Under the pieces are notes generated by a model, which saw only the letters and a list, made by a program, of their open reading frames with translations, had not been told where the DNA came from and did not search any database. This document shows, piece by piece, positions 36,912 to 48,184 of a stretch of 64,000 nucleotides of DNA. Every line of letters begins with the position of its first letter. Position 1 is the stretch's first letter. The translations under genes were made by a program, and so were the position numbers. Origin of the DNA: Lacticigenium naphthae DSM 19658 (GTDB lineage: Bacteria; Bacillota; Bacilli; Lactobacillales; Carnobacteriaceae_A); the NCBI RefSeq assembly GCF_000425865.1, contig NZ_AUEG01000001.1:1-64000 (forward strand), written 5' to 3'.

Positions 36912-38669
36912 TTAGATAGCTGTAGTTGCTCCACGGTATACAATACCACGACGAGAATCAACTGTTATTAATTCGCCATCTTCAATCAATCCTGTTGCAT
37001 TTTCAGCACTTACAACCACGGGGATCCCCATAGCAATACCAATAACTGCAGCATGACTAGTTAATCCACCTTGCTCTACAATCAAAGCAGATGCTTTTTC
37101 AATTGCTGGCAAATAATCTTTGTCTGTTGTTTTTAATACTAAGATACTATCTTGAACTGCTTTTTCGTTTGCTTCTTCAGCATTTGAAGCCACAACAGCT
37201 TTACCAATGACGGATTCAGATCCTATTCCTTGACCTCTAACTAATTTTGAACCAATTAATTGAATTTTCATTAGGTTTGTTGTTCCTCTTTCACCAACTG
37301 GAACACCTGCTGTAATAATAATCAATTCGCCTTCTTTAGCAAATCCATGTTCTACTGTAATTTGTGTAGCAAGATTAAACATATCATCAGTAGAAGTAGG
37401 TTTTTTACTGATGGTTGGGTTTACTCCCCATTGTAAAGCGAGTCCGCGATAAGTTTCTTCAGAGAAAGTCACGGCTACAATGTTTGCTTTAGGACGGTAT
37501 TTGGAAATCATACGTGCTGTATGACCAGATTCTGTAGCTGCAACAATTGTTTTTATATTTAAGTTGCGTGCAGTATGTCCGACAGCTTGTCCAATAGCTT
37601 CTGTCATGTCCGCTTCATCAAATGCTTTCAATGCATAGACATCTTGATTGCGAAGAGCTTCTTCTGTACGAATAGCAATGTTGTACATTGTTTGTACAGA
37701 TTCTACTGGGTAATCCCCTGCAGCTGTTTCACCAGAAAGCATGATTGCGTCTGTGCCATCAAAAATAGCATTCGCAACGTCACTCGCTTCAGCTCTTGTC
37801 GGACGTGGGTTGTCTTGCATTGAGTCCAACATTTGTGTAGCAGTAATGACAGGTTTCCCTACCTTGTTACATCTTCTGATCATATCTTTTTGTACGATAG
37901 GAACTTCTTCTGCTGGAATTTCTACACCTAAATCTCCACGAGCAACCATCAAACCGTCAGCAACTTTAAGAATATCGTCTAAGTTGTTCACACCTTCTTG
38001 ATTCTCGATCTTCGCAATGATTTGGACGTGTGTTTTTTCTTCTTGTTCTAATAATTCTGTGATTTCTAAAACATCTTTTGCTCTTCTTACAAAACTAGCA
38101 GCGATAAAGTCTATACCATTTTGTACTCCAAAACGAATATCAGAAGCATCTTTTTCAGTGATCCCTGGTAATTGTACAGAAACTCCTGGTACATTTACAC
38201 CTTTTTTGTTTTTCAATGTTCCTGGATTTTGCACTGTAGTAACAATTTTACCATTTTTTGTATCGATTTCTGTAACTTCTAAATCAATCAATCCATCATC
38301 AAGAAGGATATGAGATCCCGGTTCTACATCTTCAATCAATTGTGGATAAGTGATTGAAAATTTTTCGGGTGTTCCTTCTACTTCTGTCATTGAGACACGG
38401 ACGATGTCACCTTCATCAAATTCGATTTTTCCATCTTTCATGTTATGTGTACGAATTTCCGGACCTTTTGTATCCAGCATGATCGCAACCATTTTCCCAG
38501 TGATTTTTTGAGCTTCGCGGAGATTTTTTATACGGTTTAAATGTTCTGCATGATCTCCATGAGAGAAGTTCAAACGGGCAACATTCATTCCTGCCTCGAT
38601 CAATTTGACGAGTAAATCTACTTCTTCACTAACAGGACCGATCGTACAAACAATTTTAGTTTTTTTCAT
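36912..38669 (-). CDS. pyk: Pyruvate kinase with C-terminal PEP-utilising domain
   Basis: Last ATP-yielding step of glycolysis: PEP + ADP to pyruvate + ATP. The 585-aa protein has the barrel motif [19 protein letters not shown] (catalytic Lys), [12 protein letters not shown], and the C-terminal allosteric domain. After about residue 475 an extra domain of about 110 residues is added ([12 protein letters not shown] is its His-bearing signature), as in Bacillus and other Firmicute pyruvate kinases. AAGAAGGATGAAT precedes the ATG. It is 30 nt after pfkA. Confidence 0.97.
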   Translation of the reverse strand: MKKTKIVCTIGPVSEEVDLLVKLIEAGMNVARLNFSHGDHAEHLNRIKNLREAQKITGKMVAIMLDTKGPEIRTHNMKDGKIEFDEGDIVRVSMTEVEGTPEKFSITYPQLIEDVEPGSHILLDDGLIDLEVTEIDTKNGKIVTTVQNPGTLKNKKGVNVPGVSVQLPGITEKDASDIRFGVQNGIDFIAASFVRRAKDVLEITELLEQEEKTHVQIIAKIENQEGVNNLDDILKVADGLMVARGDLGVEIPAEEVPIVQKDMIRRCNKVGKPVITATQMLDSMQDNPRPTRAEASDVANAIFDGTDAIMLSGETAAGDYPVESVQTMYNIAIRTEEALRNQDVYALKAFDEADMTEAIGQAVGHTARNLNIKTIVAATESGHTARMISKYRPKANIVAVTFSEETYRGLALQWGVNPTISKKPTSTDDMFNLATQITVEHGFAKEGELIIITAGVPVGERGTTNLMKIQLIGSKLVRGQGIGSESVIGKAVVASNAEEANEKAVQDSILVLKTTDKDYLPAIEKASALIVEQGGLTSHAAVIGIAMGIPVVVSAENATGLIEDGELITVDSRRGIVYRGATTAI

Positions 38670-38699
38670 TATTCATCCTTCTTTCTTATGATAGTTTCT

Positions 38700-39677
<978 letters not shown>

Positions 39678-39743
39678 TCATAGCTATTTTTTATGTGAGT
39701 CTTCATGAAACACAATTGAAAACTTGTGCCCACTACATTCACC

Positions 39744-39772
39744 ATTTTAACATGTTTTCAAACACTTGTCTT
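39744..39772 (-). promoter_or_regulatory. Possible pfkA-pyk promoter
   Basis: On the minus strand AAGACA (39767-39772), 17 bp, then TGT TAAAAT (TAAAAT at 39744-39749). It is weak at -35 but has the extended -10. No clear CcpA site is visible beside it. Confidence 0.4.
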
Positions 39773-39811
39773 ATGAAATCTTTTAATTTATTCAATTTCT
39801 TCTCATTTTCG

Positions 39812-42800
39812 CTATTTTTTGACAACAATATTCTGAGAATCGACAATGGCAGCAAGCTCTTTTAAGAAGCCCGGTGACAATGTTATATTAAACTGTTTAT
39901 TCATTTGGATTTTCTTTCCCGATTTTTCATCAAAGACTATTACAGGGACTGTTCCCGGATGGTTTTTCAACACTTGTTTGATTTCTTCAAAACTAGAGAC
40001 CGTCTCAATAGCAGAGTGTATTTTTATAAAGCACGTTGCCGTTTCAACTGGATCCTCAGCTTGTTCCTTTAACACATTTTCAATAGCAGCAACTTTATTG
40101 ACTAGGACATTCTTTTTCCCCTGTCTTGATTCTACTTTTCCCTCTATATAAATAACAGCATGCGGCTGTATCAACGCCCCAAATTTACGATAAACTTCTG
40201 GGAAAAAGGTCAAAGAAATCGTGTCTGTTTCATCCGTTACATCCGCAAATAGCATAAATTCCCCGTTTTTTGTCTGAATTCGTTTCGTGTTTTTGACATA
40301 AACGAGTGACCGAATCGGTTTACTCGGTTGATACTCCGAAATAAAATCTAACTTCTGTTGTTCTCTAAACACTTGATATTTTTCAACTGGATGACCAGAC
40401 AAATAGAATCCTAAAGTTTCAAATTCTCCTTCTAATTTTTGTTCAACCGTCAGCTCTCCACCTTTTTCATATTTGGGTTTCAAAATGGCAAGCAACTCTT
40501 GGCTATCTCCGCTGTACTCAACACTCTTGATGATCCCTTCAACCGATTGAATCAACGCTCCCCTATTCATACCAAACGAATCAAAGCAACCAGAATAAAT
40601 CAACTTTTCTAAATATTCTGATTTTCGGTATCTTTTTTCAATGCGTCCCACAAAATTGATGAAATCTTTATACGGACCGTGCTGATTGCGTTCAGATATA
40701 ATGGACTCAATGAAATCCCTGCGTATCCCTTTGATTGCATTAAATCCTACGAGCAGATCATGAAAGTGAGTAGAAAAGTCTTTATTACTTAAATTAATAT
40801 CAGGAGATAACACACTTATGCGTATTTTTTTTAATTTCAACAACATTTCAGCAGTTTTTTCCTTATTCCCCTTGACCGAATTTAATAAAGCTGTATAAAA
40901 TTCAAGCGGATAATGTGTCTTGAAATAAGCTAATTGATAGGCCAACAACGAATAAGCAACAGAATGCGAACGGTTGAACCCGTAATTAGCAAACCGTTCA
41001 ATATAATCATAAACTGTTTGGGCTACAGATTTTGAGTATCCCTTGTTTGCTGCACCTTCAATAAAAGCAATTCTTTTTTTCTGCAAAGCTTGCTGATCTT
41101 TCTTGCTCATCGCTCGCCGAAGTAAGTCTGCTTCCCCTAGACTGAAGCCAGCCATTGAAGTCGCAATTTTCATTACTTGTTCTTGGTACACGACTACCCC
41201 GTAAGTCACTTCTAAAATGGGTTTCAAATCAGGGTGCGGATAAACGATTTCTTCCTTGCCCTGTTTTCTCTTAACAAAATGAGGGATTTGTTCCATCGGG
41301 CCCGGACGATACAGAGCATTCACCGCAACTAATTCTTCAAGGGACTCAGGATGGATTTGTTTCAGCACATTTTGAATACCACGTGATTCAAATTGGAAAA
41401 TACCCACCGTATCGCCTTTTTGAAACAGCTGAAATGTTTCCTCGTCTGTTGGAGAAATGGTTTTCAATTCAAATGCTGGTTCTTTTTTCTTCACAAATTG
41501 TAGAATATCAAAAAGAAGGGTCAAGTTTTTCAACCCTAAAAAGTCCATTTTTAACAATCCTATTTCCTCAATGTCTCCCATTGGAAACTGTGTTAATTGA
41601 AGGACGCCGTTCCCTTTTTGAAGTGGGATCCATTCATCCAAAGGACTTTCACTGATTACCACCCCCGCTGCATGCGTAGATACATGACGCGGGATCCCTT
41701 CTATCGTTTGGGCAATTGTAAAAACTTTTTGGTAGAGTGGTTTAGATTCTACCAATTTTTTTAAAGAAGCTGACTGTTTGTATGCCTGTTTCAACGTAAG
41801 TCCTTGTTCCTCGGGTATCGTTTTAGCAATCTCTGCTAATTCATTTTGGGATAACCCAAATACGCGGCCAACATCACGCAATGCTTGGCGCGCTTTGAAT
41901 GTTCCAAAGGTAGCTATCTGAGCAACGTGATCTTTCCCGTATTTTCTTTCGACATATTCAAGGATCATCTCTCTTTTGTTATCTGGAAAGTCCAAATCAA
42001 TATCGGGCATCGTTGCTCTTTCTTCATTTAGGAATCGTTCAAACAACAAATCGTACTGTATCGGGTCAACATCAGTGATTTTCAATACGTATGCCAATAA
42101 CGAGCCGGCTGCAGAACCCCTGCCCGGTCCGGTCAATATGTTTTTTTTGCGGGCATACCCCATCAGATCCCAGACAATTAGAAAATAATCAGAAAACTCC
42201 ATTTTTTCAATGACGGCTAATTCTTTTTTTAATCGTTGCAGGTATCGTTCGTCAAAGGACGGGACCCTTTCCTGCAATCCTTTCATGGCTAGATCTTTTA
42301 GAAAGATATTCCGATCCACACCTTCGCTCAAAGGGAAATGAGGCAACAATTTTTGATGAAGTGGAAAAGCAAGATCCATCTTTGAAGAAAATTCAGCAAA
42401 TGGAGGAGTATAGTTTTTCGGAAAATAAGTATCCAGATGACTGTTTACTACCTGTGGTGTGTACAGATAAGTACCCTCTATTTCTGAATTCATCTTTTCT
42501 TCGATCTTGCTATTTTCATCAATGTATTTTAAAACCCCAACTGCTTCTTGCTGACTTTGGTGTAAGTAACGCACAGGAAAGAGTGGCAAAATATTAGCTG
42601 AATGATTAAACCATTCCTTTATTTCAGTTGGGGGTGCTTCTCTTATATAATCCTCCGGCATCCCTATATAAAAATCATCAGCAAATGACTCCTTCAAAAA
42701 ATCCAGGAAATCCAAATCGACACGTCCACGAACTGTTTCCCCATTCATTTCTTTAGATTGTACAACTGGAACTAGTGCAACCAGATTTTCTTTCGATCGT

Positions 42801-43129
42801 ATCAATTTTTCAATCGTTATTGCCTGATCGAACTGAGTTAGCGAAGAGAGCTTCGCTAACTCTTTAAATCCTTCATAATTTTTTGCATACAAAAGCAAAG
42901 AATACACTGCTTCTTTATGCTCGATCGGAATCGATAAACCCAAAATGGGTTTTATATTTTCTTTTTTACATGCCTTATAAAATTCAAGTGCACCATACAA
43001 CACTTTTTCATCTGTTAAAGCGAGTGCAGTATAGCCTATTTTTTTAGCATAGTTGACATATTCTTGAATCTTTATTGTGCTTTGCAACAAACTGTAAGAA
43101 CTTTGTACTTGAAGAGGTACAATCTCCAT
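39812..43129 (-). CDS. dnaE: DNA polymerase III alpha subunit DnaE
   Basis: In Gram-positive bacteria DnaE works beside PolC, extending RNA primers on the lagging strand. The 1105-aa protein has an N-terminal PHP domain (about 1-210), the palm with catalytic acids in PDIDLDFPDNKREMI, the finger region and helix-hairpin-helix, and a C-terminal OB fold. The PHP metal motifs are degenerate: QVQSSYSLL in place of HVHSEYSLL, and TDEKVLYGA in place of TDHGxMYGA, so no PHP nuclease is expected. GGGGGGAAAGT precedes the ATG. It is followed by pfkA and pyk. Confidence 0.95.
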   Translation of the reverse strand: MEIVPLQVQSSYSLLQSTIKIQEYVNYAKKIGYTALALTDEKVLYGALEFYKACKKENIKPILGLSIPIEHKEAVYSLLLYAKNYEGFKELAKLSSLTQFDQAITIEKLIRSKENLVALVPVVQSKEMNGETVRGRVDLDFLDFLKESFADDFYIGMPEDYIREAPPTEIKEWFNHSANILPLFPVRYLHQSQQEAVGVLKYIDENSKIEEKMNSEIEGTYLYTPQVVNSHLDTYFPKNYTPPFAEFSSKMDLAFPLHQKLLPHFPLSEGVDRNIFLKDLAMKGLQERVPSFDERYLQRLKKELAVIEKMEFSDYFLIVWDLMGYARKKNILTGPGRGSAAGSLLAYVLKITDVDPIQYDLLFERFLNEERATMPDIDLDFPDNKREMILEYVERKYGKDHVAQIATFGTFKARQALRDVGRVFGLSQNELAEIAKTIPEEQGLTLKQAYKQSASLKKLVESKPLYQKVFTIAQTIEGIPRHVSTHAAGVVISESPLDEWIPLQKGNGVLQLTQFPMGDIEEIGLLKMDFLGLKNLTLLFDILQFVKKKEPAFELKTISPTDEETFQLFQKGDTVGIFQFESRGIQNVLKQIHPESLEELVAVNALYRPGPMEQIPHFVKRKQGKEEIVYPHPDLKPILEVTYGVVVYQEQVMKIATSMAGFSLGEADLLRRAMSKKDQQALQKKRIAFIEGAANKGYSKSVAQTVYDYIERFANYGFNRSHSVAYSLLAYQLAYFKTHYPLEFYTALLNSVKGNKEKTAEMLLKLKKIRISVLSPDINLSNKDFSTHFHDLLVGFNAIKGIRRDFIESIISERNQHGPYKDFINFVGRIEKRYRKSEYLEKLIYSGCFDSFGMNRGALIQSVEGIIKSVEYSGDSQELLAILKPKYEKGGELTVEQKLEGEFETLGFYLSGHPVEKYQVFREQQKLDFISEYQPSKPIRSLVYVKNTKRIQTKNGEFMLFADVTDETDTISLTFFPEVYRKFGALIQPHAVIYIEGKVESRQGKKNVLVNKVAAIENVLKEQAEDPVETATCFIKIHSAIETVSSFEEIKQVLKNHPGTVPVIVFDEKSGKKIQMNKQFNITLSPGFLKELAAIVDSQNIVVKK

Positions 43130-43284
43130 ACTTTCCCCCCGTTAACAGATACTTTTCTTATAGTATACCGTATAAATTTAAATATAAAAATGAATGCCTA
43201 ACTGATAAATAAATAATTTGAATTTTCTATTCTGTACAAAAGAATAATTACCTAAATCACTCGTCTTTTTTTCGCCTTTTCTTT

Positions 43285-43328
43285 TATAAAAAGAGAAGAA
43301 GCCAGGACAAAAGTCTCAGCTTCTTCGT
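43285..43328 (-). terminator. Terminator of clpB
   Basis: Arms GAAGAAGC (43296-43303) and GCTTCTTC (43320-43327), followed on the minus strand by TCTTTTTAT. Confidence 0.78.
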
Positions 43329-43416
43329 TTTTATGAACGTTTCTTTTTAAAATGTGTCTCAAAAAGCAGACCCGGTATTCACTTTACACTAGGGAGACTA
43401 CTATCTTTTCAATCTA

Positions 43417-46032
43417 TTAGTTGGTCTCTTTTGGTTTGGTTTCAAATACAAGTGTATTGTTTTCTGCTTTGACATAAACAGTGTCTCCGGAGCCGATTTT
43501 TTCTTCAATGATCATTTTTGCAATCGGTGTTTCAACATACCGTGTTAAATACCGTTTAATGGGTCTAGCCCCATAATGTGGATCATAGGCTTGATCACCG
43601 ATGAAAGCCGTCGCTACTTCACTGAAAATCAGAGAGATGTTTTGATCTTCCAATCTATCCATCAGATCTTCAGCAAGTTTGATTACGATCTTTTGAATGA
43701 CTTCTTTAGTTAAGGGTGCAAAAAGAATCGTTTCATCAATTCGATTTAAAAACTCAGGTTTGAACGAAGAACGGAGTAAACTAAACACTTGGTTTTCTGT
43801 CGTTGCAGAAAGGTGACCTTCCTCATTTTCATCTTCTAACATCAAGTGAGACCCAATATTACTTGTCATTATCAAGACCGTATTTCGGAAATCCACAGTA
43901 CGTCCATGTGAATCTGTTAAACGGCCATCATCCAATACTTGCAGAAGAATATTAAAGACATCCGGATGAGCTTTTTCAATTTCATCCAATAATAAAATAC
44001 TATACGGATTTCTTCTAACTGACTCTGTGAGATGACCACCTTCTTCATACCCTACATAACCAGGAGGAGACCCAATCAGTCTCGAAACACTGTGTTTTTC
44101 CATGTATTCACTCATATCCAACCGAATCAAATGATCAACTGAATCGAATAGGTTCTCAGCCAATGTCTTCGCTAATTCCGTTTTCCCTACACCTGTTGGA
44201 CCCAAGAACAAAAACGACCCCAAAGGCTTGTTCGGGTCTTGAATACCGGCACGTGCACGAATAACAGTATCTGTGATACTATCCACGGCTTTATCTTGCC
44301 CAATCACTCGTTCTTTTATCGTTTCGTTTAATTTGAGTAATTTTTCCCGTTCACCTTTAATCAACCGGTTAACCGGAATGGATGTCAGCCGAGCGACCAC
44401 ATGGGCTATTTCTTCTTCAGAAACAGTTTCTTGAATCATTTTTTTGCCCGATCCGTTGTCAGCTGCTTTTTCTAATTCAGCGAGCTCTTTTGTCAATTCC
44501 GGAATTTTTCCATGCCTTAATACGGCAGCTCTTTCAAGATTATACTCGCTTTCAGCTTCTTCAAGTTCTCTCTTGGCCCGATCGATTTCTTCACGTTTTT
44601 CACGAACTTTTTGTGTCTCTTCTTTTTCCTTTTCCCATGTGACCCGTAATTCTTTTTCTTGCTGATACAGTATGGATAACTCGTCTTGAATTGCTTGAAG
44701 TCTCTGTAAACTATTTTCATCCGTTTCTTCTTTTAGTGCTTCTTCTTCAATCTCCAGTTGCATCTTTCTTCTCAATACTTGATCTAATTCGGTCGGCATC
44801 GAATTCATTTCTACCCGAATCGTTGCACTAGCTTCATCAATTAGATCGATCGCCTTGTCTGGAAGGAAGCGATCGGTAATATAACGTTGTGAAAGCTTAA
44901 CTGCAGCCACTAGAGCATTATCTTGAATAGAGACTCCATGGTGGATTTCATAGCGTTCTTTTAATCCCCTAAGGATACTCACAGCTTCTTCTGTAGTTGG
45001 TTCTTGGACCACCACTTTTTGAAACCGTCTTTCTAAGGCTTTGTCTTTCTCCATATAGAGTTTGTATTCATCGGTCGTAGTTGCACCGATACAATGCAAC
45101 TCACCTCTAGCTAACATCGGTTTAAGCAGGTTCCCTGCATCCATACTTCCCTCTGTTTTACCAGCCCCAACAATCATGTGGATCTCATCAATAAATAAAA
45201 TGATTTGACCGTTGCTTTTCTTCACTTCTTTTAAAACAGATTTTAAGCGATCTTCAAATTCACCACGATATTTAGCCCCGGCAATCAATGCACCCATATC
45301 AAGTGAATAAATCACTTTATCTTTTAAGTTCTCTGGTACATCTCTCTTGACTATCCGTTGGGCCAATCCTTCCACAATAGCCGTCTTGCCAACACCAGGT
45401 TCACCCATTAAAATAGGGTTGTTTTTAGTTTTCCTAGATAAAATACGAATGACATCCCGTATTTCTTCATCTCTTCCTATGATAGGATCTTGCTCATTTG
45501 ATTGAATCAGTTCATTCATATTCGTCGCATATTGAGCCAATGCTTGATCAGTGTCTTCTTGATTATACGATTCCACTCGATCTCCCCCTCTTAACTTTTC
45601 TACGGTCTCCCTCATCATTTTTTCGTCTACACCAATTTTATTTAAATAGACTGTAATCGGATGCTTCTTGATCCGGTGTATAGCCACCATCACTGTATCA
45701 ACTGAAATGAATTTGTCTTGCTGGTCAGTCGCTATTTTTTCTGCTTTTTCAAAAAGCTCAAATAAATTTCTGCTTAACGTTCTGCCATAAGACACCGAAT
45801 CTCCCTCGACGACCGCAATTCTACTTAACTGTTCTTGAATATATCGATCAAATAATTTTAGCTGTTCCTCACTCAATACAAGACCATATACCTTTCTACC
45901 GAAATGTCCTGGAGCGAGCATGACTTTCCATATATGAAAAATAGAAACTTCTTGGTGTCTGCTCTGCTCGGCTAATTTTTGAGCAGATTTCACTGTTTCC
46001 TGTAATAATTGCGTCATTTTTTCTATATTCAT
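43417..46032 (-). CDS. clpB: ATP-dependent disaggregase ClpB
   Basis: A hexameric AAA+ machine that rescues aggregated proteins with DnaK. The 871-aa protein has a divergent N-domain (1-140), AAA1 with GEPGVGKT and a DEIH Walker B, the coiled-coil middle domain (about 395-520) that distinguishes ClpB from ClpC and ClpE, and AAA2 with [20 protein letters not shown] and [12 protein letters not shown]. No ClpP-binding loop is expected. I start at ATG 46032, after GAGGTGTACGG; the longer frame to 46089 would cover the promoter. It has a CtsR operator and its own terminator. Confidence 0.94.
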   Translation of the reverse strand: MNIEKMTQLLQETVKSAQKLAEQSRHQEVSIFHIWKVMLAPGHFGRKVYGLVLSEEQLKLFDRYIQEQLSRIAVVEGDSVSYGRTLSRNLFELFEKAEKIATDQQDKFISVDTVMVAIHRIKKHPITVYLNKIGVDEKMMRETVEKLRGGDRVESYNQEDTDQALAQYATNMNELIQSNEQDPIIGRDEEIRDVIRILSRKTKNNPILMGEPGVGKTAIVEGLAQRIVKRDVPENLKDKVIYSLDMGALIAGAKYRGEFEDRLKSVLKEVKKSNGQIILFIDEIHMIVGAGKTEGSMDAGNLLKPMLARGELHCIGATTTDEYKLYMEKDKALERRFQKVVVQEPTTEEAVSILRGLKERYEIHHGVSIQDNALVAAVKLSQRYITDRFLPDKAIDLIDEASATIRVEMNSMPTELDQVLRRKMQLEIEEEALKEETDENSLQRLQAIQDELSILYQQEKELRVTWEKEKEETQKVREKREEIDRAKRELEEAESEYNLERAAVLRHGKIPELTKELAELEKAADNGSGKKMIQETVSEEEIAHVVARLTSIPVNRLIKGEREKLLKLNETIKERVIGQDKAVDSITDTVIRARAGIQDPNKPLGSFLFLGPTGVGKTELAKTLAENLFDSVDHLIRLDMSEYMEKHSVSRLIGSPPGYVGYEEGGHLTESVRRNPYSILLLDEIEKAHPDVFNILLQVLDDGRLTDSHGRTVDFRNTVLIMTSNIGSHLMLEDENEEGHLSATTENQVFSLLRSSFKPEFLNRIDETILFAPLTKEVIQKIVIKLAEDLMDRLEDQNISLIFSEVATAFIGDQAYDPHYGARPIKRYLTRYVETPIAKMIIEEKIGSGDTVYVKAENNTLVFETKPKETN

Positions 46033-46070
46033 CCGTACACCTCGCTTTGATAGTTTACTCTTATAGCCAT

Positions 46071-46100
46071 AGTATACTTTCTTGGTCAATAAAGGTCAAA
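46071..46100 (-). promoter_or_regulatory. clpB promoter with overlapping CtsR operator
   Basis: On the minus strand TTGACC (46094-46099), 17 bp and TATACT (46071-46076) form a good SigA promoter. On plus, GGTCAAT-AAA-GGTCAAA (46084-46100) is the tandem heptamer bound by the heat-shock repressor CtsR. It covers the -35 box, so binding should block transcription until heat stress. Confidence 0.88.
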
Positions 46101-46174
46101 CATTTTATCTAAAAAAATTAGCACGATGAAACATACTTTCCAGTAGTCATTCTGCTAATTTCTTACTATTATGT

Positions 46175-46513
46175 TTAACGAATCCCTAGGGCAATTCGTG
46201 CGTAGCGAGACATTCTATCCGTAGTCCAGGCAGGATACCAAATTAACTTGACCTCAGTTTCTTTAATTTCCGGCACATTTTTCATTGCATCCATAATATC
46301 TTGAGTAATGACATCAGCTAAGGGGCAACCCATGGTAGTCAATGTTATTTTAATTTCACAATAACCGCCGTTGTATAAATTCACTTCGTAAACTAATCCT
46401 AAATTGACTATATCGATTCCCAATTCTGGATCGATAACTTGTTCCAAATTTTCCATTATCACTTTCTTGATTTCTTCAATTTCTGTTTCAGACCACATTT
46501 TGTTTTCATCCAT
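46175..46513 (-). CDS. SufT/MIP18-family protein (DUF59, YitW type)
   Basis: The 112-aa protein has the DUF59 fold: VIDPELGIDIVNLGLVYEV, LTTMGCPLADVI (single conserved Cys) and the C-terminal IWYPAWTTDRMS. The family helps iron-sulfur cluster maturation (SufT, MIP18, PaaD); in Bacillus the nearest relative is YitW. No suf genes are in the window. GAAGAGGTGAGAGATA precedes the ATG. It is divergent from the HAD phosphatase gene. Confidence 0.88.
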   Translation of the reverse strand: MDENKMWSETEIEEIKKVIMENLEQVIDPELGIDIVNLGLVYEVNLYNGGYCEIKITLTTMGCPLADVITQDIMDAMKNVPEIKETEVKLIWYPAWTTDRMSRYARIALGIR

Positions 46514-46670
46514 TATCTCTCACCTCTTCAATTACTTAGTTTATCTATTTCTCTTTAACTTGTCTAGTATTCCACTTTTTTTACATAAATTGCTCACAAT
46601 TTATTTTGGCACTCAATACGTCCCATCAAAGAAACTGGACGACCGCTCATTCCATTTTCTGCAGGATCTA

Positions 46671-46679
46671 TGGTATAAT
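46671..46679 (+). promoter_or_regulatory. Extended -10 promoter of the HAD phosphatase gene
   Basis: TGG TATAAT on plus (TATAAT at 46674-46679), about 45 bp before the start codon at 46724; no good -35 is seen. Confidence 0.6.
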
Positions 46680-46723
46680 AGTAAAACAAACTTTTATACT
46701 AGAATAAAATCACGGGGGATATT

Positions 46724-47545
46724 ATGAATAAAAAATTAATTGCACTAGATTTAGATGGAACAACTTTAAATAATGAATCTCAAATTACTGCACGTACAAA
46801 AGCTGTTTTGACCACACTCAAAAATGATGGACATATAATTTCTATCGCTACTGGAAGACCTTACCGTAGTAGTAAACAATATTATTCAGAATTGAATTTA
46901 TCTTCACCTATTGTGAATTTTAACGGTGCCTTATGTCACAATCCTTATGACGACAACTGGAATAGACAATACCATAAAACACTCAGTCTAGAACTAGCTC
47001 ATGACATGATAAAATTAAGAAAATGGAATCATGTTTTATTAGTTGCTATCGAAACAAAAAAACACGTATACGTAAGTGATTCGTTTATTCCGTATCCCGA
47101 TTTTTTTGCAGATAGCAAAAAAGATATCCGTATCCTCACAAAGGATAATCTCAAAGAAAATCCAACCGCTATATCAATTTTCACTTCCAACAATGAACAA
47201 CAACCCATAATCAAAAATCAAATCGTTGCAGAGTATGGCAATGCAGTTGAGGTACGCACTTGGGGAGGCGATGTTCCTTGTTTGGAAATTGTCGCTCCCG
47301 GAGTTCAAAAAGCATTGGGTGTTGAACAAGTTGCTTTTGAATACGCCATTGAACGAAAAGACATCCTGGCTTTTGGGGACGAAGACAACGACTTTGAACT
47401 GATCCAATTTGCCGGACATGGCGTCGCTATGAAAAATGGAATTACAAAACTCAAAGAAATTGCAGCGGATGTGACCACAGAAGAAAACAACGAGGATGGA
47501 TTAGCAAATTATTTAATGCGCTATTTTAATCTCTCTACAGTTTAA
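46724..47545 (+). CDS. Cof-type HAD-superfamily phosphatase
   Basis: The 273-aa protein has the HAD motif I ALDLDGTTLNNE (nucleophile Asp), motif II ISIATGRPY, and the final acidic motif LAFGDEDNDFEL; the C2B cap is the Cof type, as in the Bacillus YwpJ/YkrA/YcsE phosphatases, which act on sugar phosphates or flavin and PLP precursors. The substrate is unknown. CACGGGGGATATT precedes the ATG. It is alone on the plus strand. Its native terminator is interrupted by the insertion sequence just downstream. A second Cof-type gene lies at 55408-56214. Confidence 0.92.
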   Translation: MNKKLIALDLDGTTLNNESQITARTKAVLTTLKNDGHIISIATGRPYRSSKQYYSELNLSSPIVNFNGALCHNPYDDNWNRQYHKTLSLELAHDMIKLRKWNHVLLVAIETKKHVYVSDSFIPYPDFFADSKKDIRILTKDNLKENPTAISIFTSNNEQQPIIKNQIVAEYGNAVEVRTWGGDVPCLEIVAPGVQKALGVEQVAFEYAIERKDILAFGDEDNDFELIQFAGHGVAMKNGITKLKEIAADVTTEENNEDGLANYLMRYFNLSTV

Positions 47546-47550
47546 TTGAA

Positions 47551-47565
47551 TAAAAAAGGTAGGAA
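47551..47565 (+). terminator. Left half of the HAD gene's terminator, split by the IS
   Basis: The arm GGTAGGAA (47558-47565) after an A run has its partner TTCCTACC and T run at 49059-49073, on the far side of the insertion sequence. Removing the IS and one GAA copy restores arms GGTAGGAAC/GTTCCTACC with an 8-nt loop, then CTTTTTT. Confidence 0.8.
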
Positions 47566-47572
47566 GGTACCA

Positions 47573-47618
47573 ACCCCCAAAAGTTAGAGTAAACAATCTA
47601 ACTTTTGGGGGTCTTTTT
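47573..47618 (+). terminator. Hairpin at the IS left end that acts as a terminator and covers the orfA ribosome binding site
   Basis: A perfect 16-bp stem ACCCCCAAAAGTTAGA (47573-47588) / TCTAACTTTTGGGGGT (47597-47612) with loop GTAAACAA is followed by CTTTTTG. The GGGGG of its right arm is the only Shine-Dalgarno-like box for orfA (start 47621). Confidence 0.8.
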
Positions 47619-47620
47619 GT

Positions 47621-48184
47621 ATGGCTAAATATAGTGCTGAATTTAAATTGAAAATTGTGAAGGAGTATCAAAATGGAACGTTGGGATATAGTTTATTGGC
47701 AAAAAAATACGGTATGCCAAGTTCCTCACCTATAGAAAATTGGGTAAATCTATATACTCACTATGGGAAAGAAGGGTTAATTCGAAAAAAATCAAAAGAA
47801 GTCTATTCTGTTCATTTCAAACTAGATGTATTACACTTTATGAAACGAACAGGTGCTTCTTATCAAGAAACGGCTAATTCCTTCGGAATCAGAGAACCCT
47901 CTATCATTGCGAACTGGAATCGTGCATTTAATACAGAAGGTATAGAAGGCCTGGAATCTAAACTTAAGGGGCGACCTTCTATGTCTAAACAACCAAAGAA
48001 AAAGAAACCAAAAGATAATGGAACTATGTCTAAAGAGCAAGAACTTGAACGTGAAAATGAGCTTCTCCGTTTGGAGAATGCTTACTTAAAAAAGTTAAGA
48101 GCTTACGAGGAGAATCCGAATGCTTACCTCGAAAAGCACAAGCAGCGGTGGCATTCGAGCTCAAAGAAGAAGGATACAAATTAA
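47621..48184 (+). CDS. IS3-family transposase OrfA (helix-turn-helix)
   Basis: The 187-aa protein has two helix-turn-helix units (about 5-50 and 60-110: KYSAEFKLKIVKEYQNG and HFKLDVLHFMKRTGASYQE), a basic middle and a Leu-rich coiled coil (about 138-160) that serves OrfA-OrfAB dimer contact. It binds the element ends. An A AAA AAG frameshift site lies at 48088-48094 within its last third. Its ribosome binding site is inside a hairpin. The last 37 nt overlap orfB in another frame. Confidence 0.93.
   Translation: MAKYSAEFKLKIVKEYQNGTLGYSLLAKKYGMPSSSPIENWVNLYTHYGKEGLIRKKSKEVYSVHFKLDVLHFMKRTGASYQETANSFGIREPSIIANWNRAFNTEGIEGLESKLKGRPSMSKQPKKKKPKDNGTMSKEQELERENELLRLENAYLKKLRAYEENPNAYLEKHKQRWHSSSKKKDTN
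48088..48131 (+). other. Programmed -1 frameshift signal between orfA and orfB
   Basis: The heptamer A AAA AAG (48088-48094) is in the orfA zero frame (codons AAA at 48089 and AAG at 48092). After slipping back one base the frame is open and joins orfB without a stop. A CGAGG/CCTCG hairpin (48106-48110 and 48127-48131) follows. This would make the full OrfAB transposase. Confidence 0.85.

Noticed and set aside
47573-47612. The palindrome at the IS left end as the terminator native to the HAD gene
   Set aside because: Its left arm is part of the IS terminal repeat, matched at 49021-49045, so it came with the element; the native terminator is the split GGTAGGAA/TTCCTACC pair.
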